Shown here: positions 11,799-25,287 of the stretch, piece by piece
How positions within the stretch are numbered: position 1 is the stretch's first letter
How the letters are laid out: every line of letters begins with the position of its first letter
Assembly (NCBI RefSeq): GCF_009730915.1
Contig: NC_052488.1
Location: 21,694,305-21,758,304 of the forward strand
DNA: 64,000 nt
From: Dioscorea cayenensis subsp. rotundata
Taxonomy: Eukaryota; Streptophyta; Magnoliopsida; Dioscoreales; Dioscoreaceae
Reading direction: 5' to 3'
The notes under the pieces: generated by a model
The model's database searches: none
Seen by the model: only the letters and a program-made list of their open reading frames with translations
What the model was told of the DNA's origin: nothing
Position numbers and translations under genes: made by a program

Positions 11799-14700
11799 TC
11801 ATCTTCCACCAGAGAGTTCAATGGCTTCTTGATTGTGTACAGAGTCATCGCCCCAATCGAACCTCCGGAACTGCATTCTCTCGTATTCTTGCCTCCGGTT
11901 GACTTCAACTTGCTGCCACTCTTCCCATTTCTCAGCCAGTCCTTCACCTTCCAGCATTCGAACAACCTCTGACATCGAAGGCCGTTCTTCTGGAGACGCT
12001 TGTGTGCAAAGAAGTGCAACTTGGATCATCATTTCGACCTCCTCACAATCATATTCCTTCTTCAGGTTGCAATCTACAATTGCATCTAGTTTTTTCTCCC
12101 TTTGCAACTTCTTCACCTTCCAGAACAGAATTATGTGATTTAATAACAAAAGACTTTAGTTTGTCATGTCAGATACAAGCTACAAATTCAAAATTTCACT
12201 TTTTAAAAGAATAATTTCAGGCATGCAAAAAAAGAAAGTTAGAACTAAGCTTACATGGTCTAGCAATAAAACATCGTCTTCGTCCTCTAAGCGGGAAAAA
12301 TCTATTGCTCGCTGTCCTGTAACAAGCTCTAGAAGCATAATCCCATAGCCAAAAACATCAGTCCTCTCTGATGACTTACCAGTGGACAAATATTCTGGTG
12401 CTATATGCCCCATCGTACCACGGACTTGAGTTGTAACAGAGGTCTTCCTTACATCAACCAATTTTGCCAAGCCAAAGTCCCCGACAACGGCCTCAAAGGC
12501 CTCATCAAGCAAGACATTTGCGGCCTTTACATCACGGTGAATAATCTTGGGATTGCAATGTTCATGAAGATACTCCAATCCACGAGCGGTGCCTAAAGCC
12601 ACTCGTTTTCTAGAAGGCCAATCCAACACTGGCTCTCCAGGCTTAAATTCTGCACTTATCCCAGTATTGGAAAACTTCATTTGGTAACAAAAGAAAAGGT
12701 GACAATAACAAGGATAGAGTAATTCAGCAAAATTGGGAATTGGCACATAAAATCAACAATCTCTGAAATACGTTAACAACCACAAACATATAAAAGCAAA
12801 CAGCATTAAGGCGTATGTCTCAGAAACATAGGAAAGCATATAATTCAAGCTCCTATAATAAGATTACCAGAGTGAATGACAGTATAGTCATCAAATTTGG
12901 CTTATGGTTCTGAAATTCAATAAGTAACAAGGCAATGCAAATAGCAAACAAAATCAGTATTCACTGTGAATTGAGAATTATCTTCATCATAAATATCATA
13001 AAGCATGTAACTATAAAGAAGCTATGATTGGAGCATCTTTGAAAGGACCGATACCTCGTAAGCGGTAGGCAACACTCAGATTTTGCATGTAGGGATAAAC
13101 GAGAAGTCTTTCGGTAGGTGTTGTACAAAATCCAATTAACCTTAATAGGTTTCTGTGAACAGCAACGCTGATCAACTCAACTTCACGTAGGAAAGCAGCT
13201 TCCCCACCAGGACTTTCATAATCAGTGAGCCTCTTTACTGCAATCTTTGTATTATCTGACAGCACTCCTTTATATACCTTACCAAAGCCGCCTTGACCAA
13301 GGACATTTTTCTCACTGAAGCCGTCTGTAGCAACTTGTAATTCTCGCCAAGGAAATCTTTTCAATTGTCCATATGCAATTCGGCGATCATCATCACCTTA
13401 GTATCAAGCACAATGAGAAACCCATAATAAACTACATCGCCTCTAGGAGAAACTAATTTTGTCATACAAATGATCAAATAGAGGCATTGCTTAACATCTA
13501 ATAGACAGATTTACATAGTCCATAATACTAAACATATATCATAGAAGAGAAGCAGGAAAAGAGAAACAGTATGGAACTATAGGACTGAAAAAATGAAATT
13601 CAATCAAACAGAGGCCACAGAATCTGGATGCTACAACAAATAAGAGTGCAAAGGTAATGAGCGTGTCTCTGGTGCTATCTAGCCTGAAGGGGCATACTGC
13701 AAATACTTCTACTCCATAAGCCGGATTGGTTAACTATTGTGTATTTTGTAATCTCTTAGGTTCTAGAAAAAGCAGACCTTTTTCTATTGACATAGTGGCT
13801 AAGAGTTAAAATTTTTTTTTAAAAAAAATGACACCAACATTGAGAAAACAAAACAGGGGGAAAAAAGGAAAACAAAAACAAAAAGAAAAAAAGTTCTGGT
13901 TATTACTGAAAGAGACTTTGATAGAGATCACAACTAACAATACACCCTTTCCTGCCCTTACAGAACCAAAACATTGAAGCAAGGGAAAACATGAAATAAA
14001 GACTTCCGGAAATCCTCAGTGAAGCAAATCATTTAATGTGTTTTTGCATCCAAATAGTAAGCTTGAAGTACCTGTCAGGAAAGATAGAAAGAAGTTATAC
14101 CAAAATTGGAATTGGAGTCAAGTGTGGGAAGGGACGACAGTTTGTCTGCGTCAAGCATTGATGACAAAAGAATTACTTAATTGAACAAAAAGGAAAACTG
14201 ACCTGGAACATCAACAAATACTTCACGCTTTGTAACCTTTTCTCCTATGCTTGCAGAAAAGAAACAGAATCCCCAGAATGATGAGAGCAATAACACCTCC
14301 AATACTTCCAACCACCACCCCAACCTTTGAACTATGGGACCCTCCTGTGAGACGGATTCAATGAAAATATTAGGTGGGATGTATACAAACGTAAGTACTA
14401 TATATATATATATATATATATTTTAGCTACAAATGGTTGATTTCATCAAGTCAGTAGATATAAGGCAGAAGCTTGCCTAATGGAGAAATGCTGGACGCAC
14501 AAGGAAATGGGAAGCCTATCCCACAAGCAAGATGGTTTCCGGTGAAACTGAACCAAATAACAAAATCAGAAATTAATCTAGGCATGTGTTTAAAATCTCA
14601 ATGACATTTTTTCCATTCTATAACATTTATGGTTTTTATAAATCTACTTCCAGATTTGATATAGATTTAACCACTTACTTGTATCTGGCGACTTTAAATA

Positions 14701-16362
14701 GTTTATTGGGTATCTGACCCTCAAGATCATTATATGCTAGACGACTGCCAATAGATGTCAAATCAGGTGTCAAATTTCAATTGGAAGCCATGATCAAAAA
14801 CTACACACATTGGTATTGCCAAAACTACCTACAAGCTGCCTTTTTAGCAAAACTATATCACATGTTTCTCAAGATACTTACATGTCATTTAGGTTTTCAA
14901 GATTTGAAAGTGAATCGGGAATGGTTCCACTTAGATTATTTTCGCTCAAAATCCTGCTTATGTTTACAAAATACAACTTTAAGCAAGGGAAGTACCAAAG
15001 TTACAATAGACTATTCTACATCGCTCAATGATGGCAGCACTTACAAAGTTTGAAGCTTGGTGAGCTTGCCAAGAGAAGATGGTATTCCTCCGGTCAGAAG
15101 ATTATTGTCCAAGAATAAGCTAGTCAGACTTGATAAATTTCCAAACTGTGGAGGAATTTCACCAGTTATCCTATTGCCTGGCAATGACCTGCAGGATCAA
15201 TGGAGGGAAAACTAGTGAACAACTAGGAAGGAAAAAAAACTTATTTGAATGCCTAAGAAGACAACGATAACTAGTAACCACCAGAAATTCAACAAGACCA
15301 GCAAGTCTTCCCAAGCACAACTTGGAGTCCTGATGGTTAGATTTCAATGGATTTCAAATATTTCATTAAAAAAAAGGATAGATGCATAAATGGAATAAGG
15401 GGAGTATGAAGCTAAAATAAGACTCTGCAAAGATATGACATGCATAAAAAAGAATACCAATGTATTGAAGCTGTTCAAATTTTGGTGGAAGATTTTAACT
15501 CACAGGACAGTAAGATATGTCAACTCTCCAATTCTTGGTGACAGGGTCCCATTGAATCCCATAGAAGGCAGTGTCCTGCAGAAAATGCACATAGCAAATA
15601 GAGATGGCACTGGGCAGACGAAGCAACAGATCTGTCCTAAGAAGTTGGATACTCATTAGATGCATCAATCAATAACTTACACTTGAATGACCTTGCTTCC
15701 ATCACATATAACATTATTCCAAGTGCATGGACTAACTTGATTTTGATTCCAATCAGGTAGTTGATTACCAAATGCATTCAGTTTAACTTTCATATCATAC
15801 AATACATCTCCTGAAAAGCAAAGCAGCATAGCAATTAGAATAAATACTTCACACGGAAAAGCTATGGCAATAAGAATTGAAAAGAATTTTATAGAGCAGC
15901 CATACTCACATCGCTTTGCATTAACAGTTAGTATCATAAAGTCCATTGGTCCAACCAAACATAAGGAAAGGAAATACTAAACTTGAGATCCGGGATACCA
16001 ATTTTAAACAACAGTACCAACTTGATAGTTTAAGGAAAAGAATCACTAATTATGCAGAGACATCAAATATAGGCTAGAGGTTAGCGTTCCAAGTCTCAGA
16101 GTATTGAACTGCTTTCATGCAGTACCACCAAACAGTGGTCATTAAAATGGAACATACAGCATATCTAAGGTTAGAAATTTGAGATATGAGCCAATAACTG
16201 AGCCATGAATACACAAGTTTCTATTCAAGTTTTTATTTTTTTTTAAACAATTAAAAAATAAACAAAAAAAAATATGAGAAGGTGAAAGTAACTACCTTGG
16301 CGGTCTGATGCAGCAGAAGAATACAGAGAAGCCAACACGAACAACAAAAATTTGAAATCCAT
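11799..16362 (-). CDS. LRR receptor-like kinase, subfamily LRR-II (SERK-related, At5g10290/At5g65240 type), 11 exons, one apparent frameshift
   Basis: Exons on the minus strand are 16362-16296 (signal peptide [13 protein letters not shown]), 15810-15681 ([21 protein letters not shown]), 15575-15504, 15188-15045, 14953-14882, 14744-14679 (LRRs), 14547-14477, 14344-14203 (membrane span, [11 protein letters not shown]), 13396-13055, 12649-12255 and 12116-11799 (kinase). The kinase keeps [11 protein letters not shown], the Lys in [24 protein letters not shown] and [11 protein letters not shown], so it is an active-type RD kinase. The C-terminus ELSGGR is typical. The protein would be about 605 residues at the plasma membrane, where SERK kin serve as co-receptors. 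Two oddities: exon 8 has one base too many near 14227-14231 (AAAG for AAG before RGVF-type EVFVDVPG), and the intron after exon 7 starts with GC. The leader extends to about 17140 with a (CT)n tract. Confidence 0.92.
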
Positions 16363-17518
16363 TGTTCTCGGGATTTTTTTTTAAAAAAAATAAACTACTC
16401 AATCACAGGTTCAATGATGAATAAGCGTCATCCTGCAGGCAATCATTCTAAGGTCAACAGAAATCACAAATTCCAAGAAAAACAAGAAATTAAAAAGTAA
16501 AAAATGTGGCAGAGCTGAACATAAGCAAAACCTCAAAGAAATAATTCATAATCAAGGCCACTGCTGGAAAACAGACTAAAACAAATCTGGACGCATACAC
16601 TAATATAAAAGAACAAACTGCAACCAAGCAAGTAATAGAACAACTAAACAAATCTTCGCCCAATTTTGTTCCGTCAAAATAGAAAATTAGTTCAAAAAGC
16701 TTCTGGATTTCCAAACTCCTGTTTTATTCACCTCAAATATAACAAACTTTTCCCCACCTCAAAAAGACAACAAAAAAAGTCGAAAAAGGAAAGATCTTTT
16801 CGCAATTTCCATAAACCATCACCATTCAATTCCGAACCCAAAAGATAGCAACTTTCCTAAGATTTTAACTTGTTACTTTCTTCAGATTCCACCACCAAAA
16901 CCTAATCAATCAAATTAAATGCTACCAAAACGAATTACAAAAACAGAAGCATCTCTGACTTCCAATTTCAACATAAAAAACCAAACTTTTAGATCAAAAA
17001 CCACAGACAAGAGAACCCTTTCATCAGTAAACACAGAGAGCATAAGAGACCACAAGATCCACAAAAGAGAGAGAGAGAGAGAGAGAGAGAAAGGGATAGG
17101 ACCTGAGGATTGGAAAGACGACGCCGGAGAGCTTTTGGATTGAGAGATTCCCGAAAGGGAACTGAGGAAAAGAAGCGAGCCAACCAAGAGAAACAACAAT
17201 GGCAGTAATCATTGTCACTATTAAAGAATCTATTAATATCACCTGTAATTTTGGTTTTAGGTGTATTTTGGGAATAAATTATACACAGACAAGTGTGTTT
17301 CCGGAATAATTCTTGTCGGTCTGGGGTCATTCTCGGAATTCCGTTTCTGCTTTCTAGTGTTACTTAAGATTGTTTTTAATTGTCTTCTGACGTGGCAGTT
17401 TAATATTGAAGGCAGACTTGTTGACCAACTTTCAAACAAGAAAGTTATAAACTTTGACCATAGTGGCAACGTGGAACATATAGTTTGGTACTTTTCCTAT
17501 AGTTTTGATTGAACTTAT
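16363..17518 (-). other. leader, 5'-UTR intron and promoter of the receptor kinase
   Basis: A donor-like CTCAG|GTCCTA (minus) at about 17100 suggests a non-coding first exon at 17100-17200. A (GA)n tract at 17067-17091 reads as CT on the coding strand just after this donor. Upstream 17200-17518 is probable promoter. No other gene. Confidence 0.4.
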
Positions 17519-17640
17519 GAAGTGGTTATTTTATTTTATTTTTTTAAAAATAGATGTTGATAAATCACAGATTATTGAAAAAGAAAGAAACAGTACAAAA
17601 CCAAGAACCTCTCACCAAAAGTGAGGGGAAGTGGTTATTT
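17519..17640 (-). mobile_element. 5'-truncated LINE 3' end with 13-bp target-site duplication
   Basis: GAAGTGGTTATTT occurs at 17519-17531 and again at 17628-17640. The 96 bp between ends, on the minus strand, in GTGATTTATC and an A-rich tail. This is the footprint of a target-primed insertion of a short LINE 3' end. The same GTGGTTTATC tail recurs at 33495 and 49996, so one family is involved. Confidence 0.75.
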
Positions 17641-17920
17641 ACTTAACAAAACCAAATTTAAGTCAGCCAATGAAATTTCAAAAAAAAAAAAAAAAGGCAG
17701 AGGAACAATTTACATAATCACATTTTAAGTTTACCACATGGGTATGTCTACAATGTTGGAAGGAATCCAGAAACAAATGGTTTGAGATTCATAAACTCAA
17801 ACCCATTACAACAACAACAACACAATACATTCAGAATCAAACCATAGGGGGAAAAACAAGATGAAATAGCTCTGTTTTTAGGTGACGATGGCCGGAGTTG
17901 TTGCGGTGATGGCCGATCGA
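17641..17920. other. 3' flank of the 14-3-3 gene
   Basis: No coding potential beyond the 3' UTR expected for the 14-3-3 gene. Confidence 0.4.
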
Positions 17921-20198
17921 CTAGTCCTGCTAAAGAATCAGTAATTGAAAGTTAGCCAAGAAATGAAGGTGAAATGCAAGAGAGGCATGGGAATTATGTG
18001 TTTTAAGAGAACTTTGAGCTACCTCCATGTCGATGCTGGTTCCCTTTGATTGTTCACCTGTAGAGTGGAAACAGAGTTAAAAAACAATGATCGGCTGATA
18101 ATAAAAGTAACGATGAAGGTAGTTAGCGAAAAACAATAACTCGGCTGATAAAAGAAGGTTAGAATCTAAGGGAATTAAGAAACTGCAACAAAGAAGCAAG
18201 TGGCTAAAATAATGGAAGATCATACCATAAGTAACATTTACATCATTGACTTGTTGACATGAGATTGATTTATTTATCTTCCTTTAACACCAAGTGACAA
18301 TATTTATATTTGGTGAGTTCATCATGTGGCATAGTTGGTTGGTGGATAGCCTAAACAAGTGCAATAGTCGATAGGATAAGTAATTTTCCCGTCTACTATC
18401 AAATTGTACAAAGAGTACATAGCAAGACCTCTAAAATTATCAGAATGCGATCAAATTAATATTCAAAACAACCGATCTAAAATTTAAAAGGAATAAAGCA
18501 AACTTTCTTCATCATGTACTTCAAATATATAAGCACCAATTGATCAGTAACTGTTAATTCGTAACATGACAGTTATAAGATTATGGAAAGTTGAAATGAC
18601 TTTACCGCCTTCCTCCGGCAAATCAGAGGTCCATAAAGTCAAGTTATCTTTGAGAAGCTGCATTATCAGTGTACTGTCTTTGTAAGATTCTTCATTGAGG
18701 GAATCAAGCTCAGTTATAGCCTCGTCAAACGCTTGTTTGGCCAAGTGACAAGCTCTGTGAAAAGGTAAAGAAGGTACCTTAATAGGTCTAACTTCTAACA
18801 ATGAGTCATAGTCAGAACGTATTAATGTTTATACTGTACAGAGTTACAACAATATTTGTGTGAACAAATGCCTAGAGTGGTGACATCAAATCACATCCAC
18901 CGTTCTCGTATTAAAAAAAAAAAAAGATTGCAAGAATCCCTGAAACTTTTAATTGTGCATGGCCTTGTTACAGCATGTCATCATCTCAAAAGCCAATTTC
19001 CTATACATACTGAGAAAGAAACATATACTTATTACTCCACTGACACTTCTATACCAATCGAAGAATAACACATACCCTTATTTAGCATCATTAAAATATT
19101 ATGAATAGTACATCATTGGAAAATTGATCTACAATTGTCCAACTCACGTTAAAGATAATGTCTACAGTATTATGAATTCTACTGGATATATAACATTTTA
19201 ACCAGTGTGCTCATGGAAACTGGAAAATAAGCTTCAGTTTCATCATGAGAATGTTTTGTTAGTGCTTGATAATAGGAAAAGATAAAAACAGAAGATCATT
19301 ATTTCTGACCTTTCAGGAGAGTTCAGTATCTCATAGTAAAATACAGAGAAATTCAGGGCAAGACCAAGCCTGATTGGATGAGTGGAAGGCAGTTCAGTCA
19401 TAGCAGTACTAGTAGCAGCCTGCATCATGAGAACAATCCAACTCAAAACCCATTTTAAAATACCACAAAACCACCATATGAAGCATTAAACAAAACCAAA
19501 GGTGAAGTTCAACAAACCTGATAAGCTTTGAGAGACTGATCTGCAGCTTCCTTTCTCTGTTCTCCAGTCTTAAATTCAGACAAATATCGGTAATAATCAC
19601 CCTTCCTGAAATTTGCGTTGTAGTAAATACATACAAATGGTAAGAAAAGTTGAACACAAGACTTCCACAACATATGTGATCATATCCATGGATAAGAATA
19701 TAATTAACAGCCACACAAGTACAGAAGATTTCTGCATGCCACATTGTTGTTTGTCCTTAATAAGTAGGAGACTGCATGGGAATGAAGCAATCCAGAATAG
19801 TTTCCTCTATAAAATTGTTCACAAATATCACAGAAGTTCATGATAGAAGTGAATTATCACAAGGATGGTGGAAACATCACAAGCATAACAGACTAGCAAA
19901 CCTAATAAGTTGACGCAGCATATGGAAAAAAGAGCCTAATAAGCACAACAGAAAACACAACCTAGCCTTTTACAAAACAGAAATTAGTCACTTCAATGTA
20001 ATATAATAACCTGTTAACCAAACCAACCTCCTGAATAATGAACTAATAAATCAGCTTCTTACATGCCGATGAACTTGATGACTTCAATAACAGATGAATC
20101 ATAGTTTACTTAAAAATGAACTCACAATACTTCCATGTAAAGAAGAAAATTTTTCTTGCAATGCTCTAAGGTTCTACATGTTTCTTCAAGTATTTAGT

Positions 20199-20246
<48 letters not shown>

Positions 20247-22104
20247 CATGGAAAACCAAAAAATTATCTGCAGAATATGGGCATAGTTCAAATGTCAAAG
20301 ACTCAAAGGTGAGCTAGTTTATGGGGATGCCAGAAAAAATCACATGCTACTGAACTGTTTCGATAAAAACATGACAAAATTAATCATAAAAACAGAAAGC
20401 AATTTTGATACTTACACCAATGGTGTCAAAGTCGAGATGGTAAGAAAGGAAATCAGTAAAACAAGAGAAAGAAAATCACATCTTGTAGAAGAACACAATA
20501 GACTCGCCAGCAGTGGATGATGGGAGGAGGTGGATGGCAATGATGGACAGTATATCATTGCAAATCTTTGTGAGTTCATCTTCAATTCTTTTCATGTAAT
20601 CCATTATCCTCCTAACATTAGCCTCATTTCCCTTCGCCTCTTCCTTCTGCTCAACCGAAGAGAGTATACGCCAAGAAGCTCTCCTCGCACCAATAACATT
20701 CTTATAGCCAACAGATAGCAGATTTCTCTCCTCCGAGGTCAGTTCAATGTCCATCCGAGCTACCTTCTTCATGTACTCCACCATTTCTGCCATACAAGAT
20801 ATAAGACTGTCATATCCATCTATCAAGAAATGGAGTAGACTGCCATTAAGCTAATGTCTGAAGAAGTATACTAACTATCCATCTTGTTGAGTCCCCATGA
20901 ACTGATTTCTTAATGTCTACAACTTTCTTTTCAGGAAAATTTCAATCCTGATGTTGTTTGAGTCAAACACCTTTCTGTCCAGCAAAACCATTGTTTAAAA
21001 GACCACAAAGAAAGGTTATTATATAGGATAATGTTGGCAAGCAGTTGAAGTCCTCCCCATTGAGTGTCAGTCAGTGAGAAGCAACCACATAAGGTGGGAG
21101 AATAGAACTTCAAAGATAAAACTCCAGGAAAGCAAACAGATGCTAGAAGATGAGATAAAACACACACCAAGCACGAACCTTCTATTAATAGATTAACAAA
21201 TAGAAAATCAACCAAAAATACAAAAAGATCGGACTGGAATCAGGTTTTCTTTATGAAAGGCTGAACATTCAGTCAGAATGAACAGTATGTTTGATGAGCC
21301 CACCTAATTCACCAGTTGGCTTTGCATATAATTCAGAAACCATACAATATGCAGCCAGTTGAATTCTATATAAAAATCCCAACTTTTACCAAATACTATT
21401 AACACTTGGCGAAACAAACGCAACAAGTAAACCACCGAAATTGATTTGATTGGAAAGATCCTTCAAATTTTCTAATTAAACAAAACTATAAAATTTAAAG
21501 CTCAGATTCACCACCCAAGATAATACATATCTACAGATGAATCAGATCCCACTGACTAGCAAATTCAAATAAGAACTCTTCAATGAAAATATTGCAAGAC
21601 ATATCCAATCCATTAGTTCCGGAAGCACAAACCAAAAACAGTAGATCAGAAAAAATAAGTCAACTTTCAGAAGAAAAACAAAATTTACAGAACAACAAAA
21701 TAATCCCAAAAACAAAATAAAAATAAAACAATAACAAAAAAATTTCAGCTATCAACCATTTCCCTTTCTCTTTCAACTTAAGCTTGGAGATTAAAAGCTT
21801 ACACTTTGTCATAAACAAACAACAAAATTTAAGATTCAAACCGCACTCAACGACGATTCCAATGAAAAAAAAAATAAAAATCAAAACCAAAAACTCAAAC
21901 ATATAAAAAAAGCCAACTTTAAAAGTTCAGTCACTAAGAATCATCCCAAAAGATCATTCAATGCATAATTTATCTACAAAAATGAACAACTAGAAATCCT
22001 AAAAATCAGAAAAGAGAATCAAAGAAAATACCATCATATCTCTCAGCCTGCTCAGCCAGTTTGGCCATATAGACATGCTTGTCTCTATCCTCCATGGCTT
22101 CCAT
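17921..22104 (-). CDS. GRF: 14-3-3 protein, epsilon-type, seven exons
   Basis: Exons on the minus strand are 22104-22032, 20786-20480, 19605-19518, 19419-19310, 18754-18606, 18057-18023 and 17926-17921, in total 255 residues with every junction in frame. The protein opens [20 protein letters not shown]. Signature 1 is [15 protein letters not shown] and signature 2 is [20 protein letters not shown]. The phosphopeptide-binding Lys/Arg/Tyr set sits in these helices. 14-3-3 dimers bind phosphorylated Ser/Thr motifs in many cytosolic and nuclear clients. The NDIL..HLLPSS..GES segment and [13 protein letters not shown] point to the epsilon group. The C-terminal tail is short ([12 protein letters not shown]); reading through the last intron would give a different tail. 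The leader has a GA-rich stretch near 22130. Confidence 0.93.
20201..20245. repeat. (CA)n-(TA)n microsatellite in a 14-3-3 intron
   Basis: About 16 CA units followed by TA units within the intron between exons 2 and 3. Confidence 0.9.
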
Positions 22105-24249
22105 CTCTCAAGGCTCAAACTCAGCTCCTTTTCTCTCTCTCTTTCGCAGGAAAACAAGCAAAACTTGGACCTCAAACTGAGATGATTTGCATTCCCAGCT
22201 TCTGATTGATCAATGGATGTCTGAAATGAAGGGTTTTTTTTTTTGGTTTTTCTTCCTTGAGCTCTCAATAAGCACACACTTGCCTGCAACCAAGAAAAAC
22301 ACCAACAAATAACAGACCCAAATGATAGGAAAGCAGGGAAACGCACTCAACCCTTTCTTTTACGTTTCCCCTTTCTTTGTTTTTTATTTTAATATTTTAC
22401 AAATATGGTTTAATATAATACACGCAAAAAAAAAACTTAAATATAAGCTCTACAATACTTGTGCTCTCACATTACATAAAATAAATTTCAAACATTTTTT
22501 TAAAAACACAAACGTCTTACATTAAGGACCTGAATGTATAAAAATTTAACCTTTAAATTTTTTGTATTGAAATATCAACCCTTCTAATGTAAAGGTATTT
22601 TTTAACATTATTATTATTTAGTTTTTATTTTATGACAATGTAAATAAGTCATCATATATTAAATAAATTATCAATTATATCATAAATAGAGTCTAACCCT
22701 CTTTCATCTTCGAGATCGTAGTATTACCACTTAGTTATTATACCATGGAAATATTATTATTAGTCTCAATCTTTTAGTATTAATGTCTTTTCTAATTTTT
22801 ATTTTTAAAAAATAAACCTCATAAATAATAATAATGATAATAATATACTATTGTCGGTGATGAGGATGATTGATGAATGATTCATCCTTATAATACAATT
22901 ACAACGTGTTATTAATATTTTAAGTTTGTTTATTATTTACCTTTTATAGGCCCCCATTGGGTGAAATTTATAGCCTTTCTTTCGTGCTTAATTTTAATTT
23001 TTTTATTATATTATTGTTTATTTGTCAGTAACAATTATTCATTATATTTAATAAAAATTATAATTTATTTATTTTATTAAAAATATTTCTAATATATTAT
23101 ATTTGCAGTACTCTGACAAAAATGATAGATTATTCTAAAAAATATATATATTCTTAATATAATTATTGATGACTGATAGTTTATCCATATTTATCAAAAA
23201 TAAATATTATTAATATAATTTTTTAATTAAATTATAAATGAAATCAAATGTTAATAGTTGCTTTTACAAATGAATAAATTATGTTACCAATAAGTAAAGG
23301 GAATATTTCAAAAAAAGAAGGGTTGGAAATTTATACTATGGGTTGTATAATATATTTTTTAAAAAGTGACATCATTGACTATTTAAGCAAAATGAATTGG
23401 GCCATTAACTAGGAATTTTTCCCCCTAACAAATATCAACAACCCTTGCCCCTAAACGTCACATTAGAGCCAAACTGACTCTTTAATAAGCCCTTTGCTAA
23501 TTTGCTTTAAAAAAACAACAAATTCGCTACTTATACTTCACGCTAATAAGCATGTGTGTAAATTTACATAAAAAAATTTCGGCATAATTATATTCCTAAA
23601 TGATATATTCTAATGTATACAAATATTATTGTAGTATATTCCACTATAATTTGAACAACCCTTTATTATATTTAATTTAATATGATAAAAATAGGATAAA
23701 AAAATTTATTTTTAAAATTACTAATGAATACTTGATTTATTACTATCTTATTTTTTATGTAGAGTGTTTGTATTATGTCAAAAGTCGTATTCAAATATTA
23801 ACTCACACAAGTGAATACACAAGTAAATTGAAATATTAATTTTATATATATTCAACTGATTTGACCCTATTTCATAAAAATAAAATAATCCTCCTAATTA
23901 ATTTTCCTCATAAGACCATAAAGTCTCAATTAAGGAAAAAAATATAAAGAAATAGGAATAATATTTTTTATTATTTGTCTACCTTGTCACAACTTAAATG
24001 GTCAATTTTTATTTGAATGATATTTAAATAACCCTACTAAGTTGTCCATATATTATTATAAAATTAAAAAAATAACCTAAAAAAAGAAAAGAAATTTATC
24101 CCCATAAAGCATAGAGGGTCCCACAACTTTAACCACTTGACTTTATTTGTGGCTATTGAAGACACCAAGTGTAAAATCCAAAAAATCTCCGGCCACAAAG
24201 CGCCCCAAATCTCGCCACGTCTCTTGCCGTTTTCCCATTAATTTTTTTT
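22105..24249. other. 14-3-3 promoter and AT-rich intergenic desert
   Basis: 22105-22330 is the leader and core promoter of the 14-3-3 gene. 22340-24180 is strongly AT-rich, with poly-A/T and ATT-type simple sequence. No open frame with family character and no structured repeat found. Confidence 0.5.
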
Positions 24250-24560
24250 TAAATTTTTATTTATGGAAGCGGAACGGAGAAACGCGTTTAGTATTATAAA
24301 TCGTTTCCCTTAATGGGCATGGTCACTTTCATGGGTCCACTTTTACGGTCTCGAAACGGACAAGGATATACGTGTCACTGAACCTGCGCTCGAGATGTAC
24401 TTGCGAAAGCGACGGGCCAGATTCGAGCGCTCACGATTGGACGGATGCGAAGCGATCTCAGCCGTAGATAGTTTTGAGTTTCTTGGAGGAATCCCAGCCT
24501 TTGGATTCTCGTTCTGTGGGCCCCACCTTCAGATTAGCTTTTGCTTCTACGAATTAAGAT
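24250..24560. other. GC-richer island without an ORF inside the AT desert
   Basis: A stretch of near-even base composition containing several CG dinucleotides and ATCTCAGCCGTAGAT-type words that are common near plant promoters. No reading frame or RNA structure was recognised. It could be the promoter of an unannotated non-coding transcript, a gene relic, or a MITE. Confidence 0.3.
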
Positions 24561-25287
24561 TGGATTAGTGTAAAGCTAATCACTGATCAGAAAATTTGGT
24601 GGCATAATGACACTGGTTAACCATCTCAGTTCCCAAACTTTTTCTATTCTTTATTATATATACATATATTTAATATAATATAATTTTAATTATGATGGAT
24701 AATATTATTCTTAAACAGCATGACAAGGCTCATGAGTCATTAGTTAATATATTAATTAAAAGCATGATAAGAGTGAATTTCAACTTATGAGATCCAATAC
24801 CCGCATTGAGGAATCGAATCTATTTTTCTTTGCGAATAAATCCAAGATCCTTATCGGGTGCGGATGTAACAACCCAGTTTGGTCGGTGACTCGGTGTCCT
24901 TTCACTGATTTCTACATAATAAAGTCATCATTAGTACTAAAACGTGCAGAATAAATCAATTGAAAAATTAATACAAATATTATGTTTATTTTGGATGAGA
25001 TGAGAAAAACAGACAATAACTCTTTATTAATTACATGAATAATATCTTTGAAAGTTGACAAGAGATTCATAATACTTCTTCAATCAATAATGTGCATAAT
25101 AATCTTCAAAGATGTGTACAAACTGTAGACTCATTGCATGGCTGCAACTCTGTAAATTAAAACTGAACTTTGAGATTCATCTATCAACATTTGATTTCTA
25201 GTTACAATGGCAAAGACGATTGACAAAAATGATACAAAACAAGCAAGTTGTAATAAATACTATGTGTTCGGCTCCGGTGAATTGAGT
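24561..25287. other. spacer and 3' flank of the methyltransferase gene
   Basis: AT-rich. The 3' UTR of the minus-strand methyltransferase should lie in 25000-25287. Nothing else seen. Confidence 0.4.
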
